NCBI GenBank assembly: GCA_054601695.1
Contig: BAAHQB010000221.1
Location: 186,001-250,000, forward strand
Direction of reading: 5' to 3'
Length of the DNA stretch: 64,000 bases
Origin: Amorphochlora amoebiformis
Lineage: Eukaryota > Cercozoa > Chlorarachniophyceae
Each line of letters opens with the position of its first letter. The stretch's first letter is position 1. The notes under the pieces are model-generated. The model worked only from the letters and a program-made list of their open reading frames with translations, had not been told where the DNA came from and made no database searches. Shown here in pieces: positions 1 to 64,000 of this stretch. Position numbers and translations under genes: made by a program.

Positions 1-830
<830 letters not shown>

Positions 831-833
831 CAC

Positions 834-8528
<7,695 letters not shown>

Positions 8529-8685
8529 GGCGGTTCGTGGGTGTCACTCTGATTGTCACAGTATGAGACTCGCATATATGGATATTGGTTTAAAAGGCTG
8601 CGGATATCAGGTGAGATATCCCAACCGAGAATCCCGAGGAAATAAGAACTACAAAATAATATCACGGTTCTGGTGACGCCCACCA
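8529..8685. promoter_or_regulatory. Bidirectional promoter between BUD23 and TatB/Hcf106
   Basis: The two start codons (BUD23 ATG on minus at 8528, TatB ATG on plus at 8686) are separated by 157 bp of unique, non-microsatellite sequence, so both promoters must overlap here or sit inside the first exons and introns. No convincing TATA box is seen. The role is inferred from gene arrangement. Confidence 0.5.
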
Positions 8686-27341
<18,656 letters not shown>

Positions 27342-27445
27342 TCATAGGTACCTGGTACTCTAACTATTGTGTAACATCTGCGTATATGTGCATTACAATA
27401 TTTGTGTGTTACAATTTACATTTTCATATCCAAACATACATATAA

Positions 27446-27524
<79 letters not shown>

Positions 27525-28466
27525 CTATATACATACCCATGTGTATTTATATTCATATATGAAAGTGTATATAACATATATATATATAAATATACTCATA
27601 TATACATACATGATAATTTTTTTTTGTACGCTTATGTACACTTTAGGTTGACGTGGTATGAACGCAAGTGTCTGAGCATACACTACAACTGTTTCAATCA
27701 TCCTGTATCCGACTTGGCATCATCACTCGAACAGTTCCTAATAGCCCATCACCACCACCACTATAGCTAGCTACTCATGGCGCAGAGCGCTTACAACTAG
27801 TACAATTTAATGTAATCCAACGCACGTTGTTGGTCTTTGAGTCATTTTCGTAGTATATATATATTATTCATTACGGTAATAAATGTATTCATGATATGAT
27901 ACTTTTGATACTCTAGATATCATGAATGAATATGTGAATATATATGTCCTAGTTTTCTGGATATATATCTATGCTAATAATATATCATACCATCTAGATC
28001 ATGATAGTACTAGTGTCTCTTGTCACAGAGTCTTGTGTATATAGGAATAATACCTAGAATATAATATATGTAAATATATGTATATACATGTAACTATTGA
28101 GCGCAAAAAGTGTACAAGTAAAGAATGCCCATAGCCAACACCCACGATCGGATAGTCACGGCAACTTGAATACATCAGTCCGCTTGTGATCACCAAGTGG
28201 CGTACTCAGAATCTACACCACGGTAGGTACCCCTGTGGGGTCGCCTGGTTACTGTAACCCGGTTTTACCATGTCTTCGCTTGTCCTCCTCCCGTTCGCCT
28301 CCAGAATCCAGATTCACATGTACATCTTGTGGATCTTGTGGTTCAGGTTGTGGATGCTATGAATCTTATGGGTCTTCCGCATCTACATCTCGACAAATCA
28401 TCTGACTTCCATACGCATCACCTAGAACGTTGTACATATGTATATGTATATATATATATATATATA

Positions 28467-28534
<68 letters not shown>

Positions 28535-28886
28535 GTATATACTATATACACACACATCCCTCTCATTTTTCCGGTTGAAGAAAGGGCGGGGGATAAGCAA
28601 ATGTGGAAAAAATGGACACGTGTCACACGTGCACGGAGGAATATCTTCTCTCCTCGTTCTCGATCCCGCATCCCGTCCTTCCTAGACACTTGAGGACCAA
28701 AAACATGGAACGTCAATCGACCCCATTGTCTCGACGGGAAGCGATGTCGTGATATCCAAGTTTGATATGTGATATACCAAATAATACCTATATTCATAGA
28801 TTTGAATTTATCGGCTAGATATCTGAATACCTTCTCCTAGATTCCCAGGTGTCATTCTCCGTGACATCTCCCGCTCGGGGGCCGCC
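27342..28886. other. Intergenic region between TatB and GT18
   Basis: Contains the TatB 3' region (an AATAAA at 27878-27883), (TA)n at 27450-27520 and 28440-28535, and unique sequence. A 30-codon open frame (28270-28362, MSSLVLLPFAS start) is seen but has no support. No further gene is recognised. Confidence 0.5.
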
Positions 28887-40634
<11,748 letters not shown>

Positions 40635-41422
40635 TCGGCGCGCCTAATTTTGTACATTATAATTACTTTTGTTTTCATAGTCAAAAGTGAGTCATATTTT
40701 AGTGAACTTTGGTCAGTTTGTCAATCCAAAACCGAAAACGTATTTAAATACGTATAGTCTCTAGAGTCCAGACACTAAACTAGTAGAGACAGTACATCCA
40801 CTACTTATCAATATACCAAACAAATACTACGTTTCATTATTTGGAACTACCAGAACTACTTCTTGTATTTGAATAAATACTTTCCAGCCAAAAGAGCAAA
40901 TTCATTCAAATTGAGTATTAGTTCATTGTGTAGATTGTATTTAGCCCAAACTTATTGAATATCAACATATACTAATAATAACATGCGACCATGTCATTCA
41001 TACTAGACATATAACTACTAGAACTAGATCTAGTAGATACTGAGATAAGGCCTAGTTGTGATACTCTAGATACTATATATATAGTATTTTATATATTTAC
41101 ATATATATATATATATGTATATAATATATATATATATATATATATCTAGTATATATATCCTAGATATCGTATATACAGATATATACACACTAGATACTCA
41201 GATAAATACAAATAATATCAAATATAATCCTAATTCGAAATTCAAAATTTTATCGCAAAAAAATTATGTACTCAGAGGCTTCCAAATTGACTTTACACTC
41301 CATTGGTAATTGCACGATGCACCATATCTCGAGGTTTTAACCAAAAAAAGGCTAACGAATACCATACAAACTCGCGCGATGACACGAACTTCTAAGTTCG
41401 AATCGTCAACCAGAACTCATCA
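40635..41422. other. Convergent intergenic region GT18/Herp
   Basis: AT-rich unique sequence with TAGATAC-type short repeats. An AATAAA at 40872-40877 could serve GT18. No gene recognised. Confidence 0.5.
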
Positions 41423-43332
<1,910 letters not shown>

Positions 43333-43434
43333 TAATGCTGATGGTGGGCCGATATATTAAATAATCCACAAATTCTCGTGTATATTTTTAAAATTCGGTC
43401 GAATTCTCACGTGTCCCGCGCCTGTCCTGCGGCC
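43333..43434. promoter_or_regulatory. Bidirectional promoter between the Herp-like and OCIA-like genes
   Basis: The minus-strand ATG at 43332 and the plus-strand ATG at 43435 are separated by 102 bp of unique sequence that must carry, or overlap, both 5' regulatory regions. No core element is recognised. Inferred from arrangement. Confidence 0.5.
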
Positions 43435-51311
<7,877 letters not shown>

Positions 51312-51682
51312 ATTCCATTTCTACATATATATATATATATATATATATAGCATTAATAATGAACCAAACGTACGAATACCGTGACATATGAGTGTGACAT
51401 GTACGCGTGACATGCCGTGTGACCTATACGCGTGCCATACTCGTGATGATTCACGACATGGTTGACACGTGTTCGTACCACCGTGACATACGAGTGTGAC
51501 AGATGTAGCGAAACACATGGTGAGACACGTGAGTACGGAATGCGTGACATGGCTGCGTGACATGGCATGACATATGACGAGATGAGTGCGGTATGTTACA
51601 GGTGATGAAGATGAGATGTTAAGTTAAAGTTTACACTCCAGAGCGCAGTAACAGCTTTCGCGACGAAACGCTATGTACATAT

Positions 51683-51718
<36 letters not shown>

Positions 51719-51940
51719 TAATGTACATAATAATAATGATACTGATAAGTAATTTGGTAATAAACAGAAATAGTATTAATGTGTGTTATGTTCAATGTAT
51801 ATATGTATCTATGCTTTTATATCAATATATAAAATACACATATTTATATGTACAATATACATATACATACGTGTATATACTGTTCATCCGCAATACCCTT
51901 ACACACACATATATATATATATATACACATATGTATATAT

Positions 51941-51974
<34 letters not shown>

Positions 51975-51984
51975 TATTTTTATA

Positions 51985-52021
<37 letters not shown>

Positions 52022-52210
52022 GTATATATGTATAAGTATATAAGCAGTCTCTCTCTGTATATGCCTGTTACATATTAATATACATATATATATATATATA
52101 TATATGTATTAGTATATAAGTAGTCTCTCTCTGTATATGCAGGTTACATATTAATATATATATATGTATTAGTATATAAGTAGTCTCTCTCTGTATATGC
52201 ATGTTACATA

Positions 52211-52249
<39 letters not shown>

Positions 52250-52337
52250 TAGTATATAAGCACTCTCGCTCTGTTGATATGCATGTTCCATATTAATATA
52301 TATGTATTAGTATATAAGTGTATATGCATGTTACATA

Positions 52338-52410
<73 letters not shown>

Positions 52411-52440
52411 ATATACATATATATGTTTGTATGCATGCGA
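51312..52440. repeat. Intergenic region with CGTGACATG-type and TATAAGTAGTCTCTCTC repeats
   Basis: 51370-51600 is a loose repeat of GTGACATG and ACGCGTGACATG. 52080-52350 holds five units of GTATTAGTATATAAGTAGTC with (TA)n. Possible small exons of the minus-strand gene at 52913 may lie near 51890 and 51650. Confidence 0.6.
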
Positions 52441-52443
52441 TAC

Positions 52444-52526
52444 CTTCAACCCGACGTCCCCGATGCCAATAATCTATATTACATATACGGTATATATAAC
52501 ACATGATATATCATATATATATATAT

Positions 52527-52568
<42 letters not shown>

Positions 52569-52913
52569 TACATATATATATATATATTACATATATATAC
52601 ATATGCATCATGATTCTAAGCCTATGCAGCATTAATCGACGACTGCCGATAATTGGACCAGTTTCATGCTTCCAACATCTCAAATTAGAAACACCTAAAT
52701 CAGGCCTCCAGGATCGGATTATTACCCTCAACCCCTTAACCCTGACCGCTACACCTAAATCAGGCCTCCAGGATCGGATTATTACCCTCAACCCCTTAAC
52801 CCTGACCGCTACCTAACAGCAACCCTTTGGTTAAGCCTGAGAAGTTAAGGTGAAATCACCTTGGAGACAGCTAATTTGACGAATGAAGATGGAAATCGAA
52901 TACCAACCTCCAT
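52444..52913 (-). CDS. Tentative small gene, 5' exons only
   Basis: Exon 52913-52860 (MEVGIRFPSSFVKLAVSK, GT donor) and exon 52473-52444 (IIGIGDVGLK) are both phase 0 and flanked by plausible splice sites. The continuation is unclear: a 17-nt exon near 51898-51882 and a terminal exon near 51655 would close a frame of about 46 codons. Nothing is recognised, and the same stretch has open frames on the plus strand. Low confidence. Confidence 0.25.
52692..52815 (+). repeat. 60-bp perfect tandem duplication
   Basis: ACACCTAAATCAGGCCTCC through CCCTGACCGCT occurs twice back to back with no visible change, hence recent. Confidence 0.9.
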
Positions 52914-52979
52914 CTTGTTTTCCATCACGTGGTGCTGGAAGGGAGTTACATGAGAGAAACTTAGAGTGAGCGTGAGAGT

Positions 52980-53300
<321 letters not shown>

Positions 53301-53387
53301 CCTGAAGGAGACGGATGTGGGAAAAAGTCGTTACATAAGTTACATGACGAAAACGATAGTGGTGAGGGTAATATAGGTTGTATATTA

Positions 53388-56168
<2,781 letters not shown>

Positions 56169-56749
56169 AGTCCCTCCAGAGAACTAATGGGAACAATCAA
56201 CGGTTTGAAGTCTCTTCCTTCTACCTATATTCGTTTTCCCACCCTCAGGAAGGGCTGATTTAGAGACAGTTAAGAGGGTTCTGAGATGCGTCTAGGGAGG
56301 ACACGATTGGAGAAAGGGTTGAGGTTTTAGAGGTTATCATAGCATTAAGCGATAGTCACAGAGCTCGGGTTGACTGTCAAGACATCCCACGTCCTGACTG
56401 TCAAGACAACCTACGTCTTGACTGTCAAGACACCCATACGCCAGGGTTTGGCTGTCAAGAGGGTCCGTGAGTAAGTTATGACTGTGGGAGACAGGGATAG
56501 GGAGATTGATTGCCTGAGACAGGGCTTGGGTGATTTTTGGGATTAAGGTGATGAGGTTTGTTAATAATTCGGCGATGATATGAGTGGAATATCTCAAGTC
56601 ACAACATCGAGTCATATTCACTATATGGTGAGCATTTAGCGCTAGAGGGAGGGCTTAGAGAGGGGTAATGCAAGGTATATATCATATTGATTAGCCTGTG
56701 TGATTCCTTGAATTTATATTACATGTGCACATACATATATAAATATATA

Positions 56750-56809
<60 letters not shown>

Positions 56810-57139
56810 ACATATAATGTACGATATTACATGCATAAAAATACAACAGTAATGTTTGCATTATGGCTACAACAGTAATGTTTGTATTATGCTTCATGCC
56901 TACAATACTAATGTTTTTATTATGCTTACGTGCGAAGGAAAGGCCATAGAGACTTGCTATCATTTAGAAATCCCACGCATAACCATCAAATACATACATG
57001 CATCAGAGTGCATCCAAAATAACCCAAAGGCGTCCAAAATCACCCAAATGTATCCATGAATCCGTAACAGCAACAAGCCATACCCAAGATGACAACACAT
57101 CGCATATATCCCATCAGTTGACGATTCCAACTCACAACT
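56169..57139. other. Region upstream of the 182-aa protein gene
   Basis: Contains a three-unit minisatellite with TGACTGTCAAGAC (56373-56460), (TA)n at 56755-56805 and a three-unit ACAACAGTAATGTTTG repeat near 56850. A 94-codon minus frame (56621-56337) is open but partly repeat-derived and unsupported. Confidence 0.5.
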
Positions 57140-58160
57140 AACATCCTTTCACAACAGATCACACCATATCACACCACGTCACAACACATCACAATGTGAC
57201 GACGTATCACAACACGTTAACATATCACTTGACAGCATATCACACCACGTCACAACACATCACAATGTGATGACATATCACAACATGTTATCATATCACA
57301 TGACAATATGACGACATATCACAACACGTTATCATATCACTTGACGGCATATCACAGCACGTGACAACACATGACGACATGACAACATATCACAACACAT
57401 TATCATATCACATGACAATATGACGACATATCACAACACGTTATCACAACACTTGACGGCATGTCACAGCACGTGACAACACATGACAACATGACAACAT
57501 ATCACAACACGTTATCATATCACATGACAATATGACGACATATCACAACACGTTATCATATCACTTGACGGCATATCACAGCACGTGACAACACATGACG
57601 ACATGACAACATATCACAACACGTTATCATATCACATGACAATATGACGACATATCACAACACGTTAACATATCACTTGACACCATATCACAGCACGTGA
57701 CAACACATGACAACATGACGACATATCACAACACATTATCATATCACATGACAACATGACGACATATCACAACATGTTATCACAACACTTGACAGCAAAC
57801 CACAGCACATGACAACATGACAACATATCACAACACGTTATCATATCACATGACAATATGACGACATATCACAACACGTTATCATATCACTTGACGGCAT
57901 ATCACAGCACGTGACAACACATGACGACATGACAACATATCACAACACGTTATCATATCACATGACAATATGACGACATATCACAACACGTTATCATATC
58001 ACTTGACGGCATATCACAGCACGTGACAACACATGACGACATGACAACATATCACAACACATTATCATATCACATGACAATATGACGACATATCACAACA
58101 CGTTATCATATCACTTGACAGCATATCACAGCACGTGACAACACATGAATACATGACAAC
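57140..58160 (+). repeat. 112-bp satellite, about nine units
   Basis: Higher-order units built from CACAACACGTTATCATATCAC, CATGACAATATGACGACATA and CACTTGACGGCATATCACAG. It ends at the 3' end of the 58164-63774 gene. Confidence 0.92.
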
Positions 58161-58163
58161 ATA

Positions 58164-63774
<5,611 letters not shown>

Positions 63775-63952
63775 CTAGGTATTATGTATTATGTATTAAG
63801 TATTATGTATGTGTAAACATTTACATGTATATCGCTTTTCTTTTTTTCATGTATTGTGTATGTGTACATATATATACGTGGTATTAAGGATTATATTTAT
63901 ATGTCTATTTTGTCTCATATTGTAGGTGCACATGCATCTATATGATATCAAT

Positions 63953-64000
<48 letters not shown>

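Overview
The window is nuclear DNA of a eukaryote, very probably an alga with a complex (secondary, red-type) plastid. Evidence seen in the sequence: every gene I could rebuild is split by GT-AG introns with consistent reading phase and the standard code; interstitial TTAGGG/CCCTAA tracts are abundant; and one gene encodes a thylakoid TatB/Hcf106-like translocase subunit whose N-terminus reads as a signal peptide followed by a basic transit-like segment beginning with Phe. The lineage is an inference. Most of the 64 kb is simple sequence: (TA)n nearly everywhere, (CG)n blocks of about 0.54 and 1.03 kb, a (GA)n block of about 1.1 kb, a (CCATTA)n block of about 1.1 kb, satellites with 40-112 bp units, and degenerate telomere-type arrays. 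Long open frames of Ile-Tyr, Ala-Arg, Arg-Glu, Ile-Thr or Asn-Pro type are artefacts of these repeats.

Real genes are strings of short exons (10-314 nt) in that background. In order: BUD23 18S rRNA methyltransferase (-, running off the left edge); TatB/Hcf106 (+, about 18.7 kb for about 390 codons); a GT18/MGAT5-like Golgi N-acetylglucosaminyltransferase (+, about 11.7 kb); a Herp-like ER ubiquitin-domain membrane protein (-, complete, 285 aa); a small two-TM, possibly OCIA-like protein (+); an unidentified 237-aa protein (-); a tentative small gene (-); an unidentified 182-aa protein (-); and an unidentified protein of at least 303 codons (-), whose 5' end may lie beyond the right edge. BUD23/TatB and Herp/OCIA-like are divergent pairs with start codons only 157 and 102 bp apart. 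GT18 and Herp converge.

The most striking feature recurs in at least ten exons of four genes: tandem copies of a splice junction (acceptor plus first exon bases, or last exon bases plus donor) lie on the intron side of the genuine exon, usually truncated by microsatellite. Copy number runs from one to about twelve. Introns therefore carry arrays of decoy splice sites, and a few whole exons are duplicated. All exon models come from reading splice sites and phases by eye; no transcript or database evidence was available.
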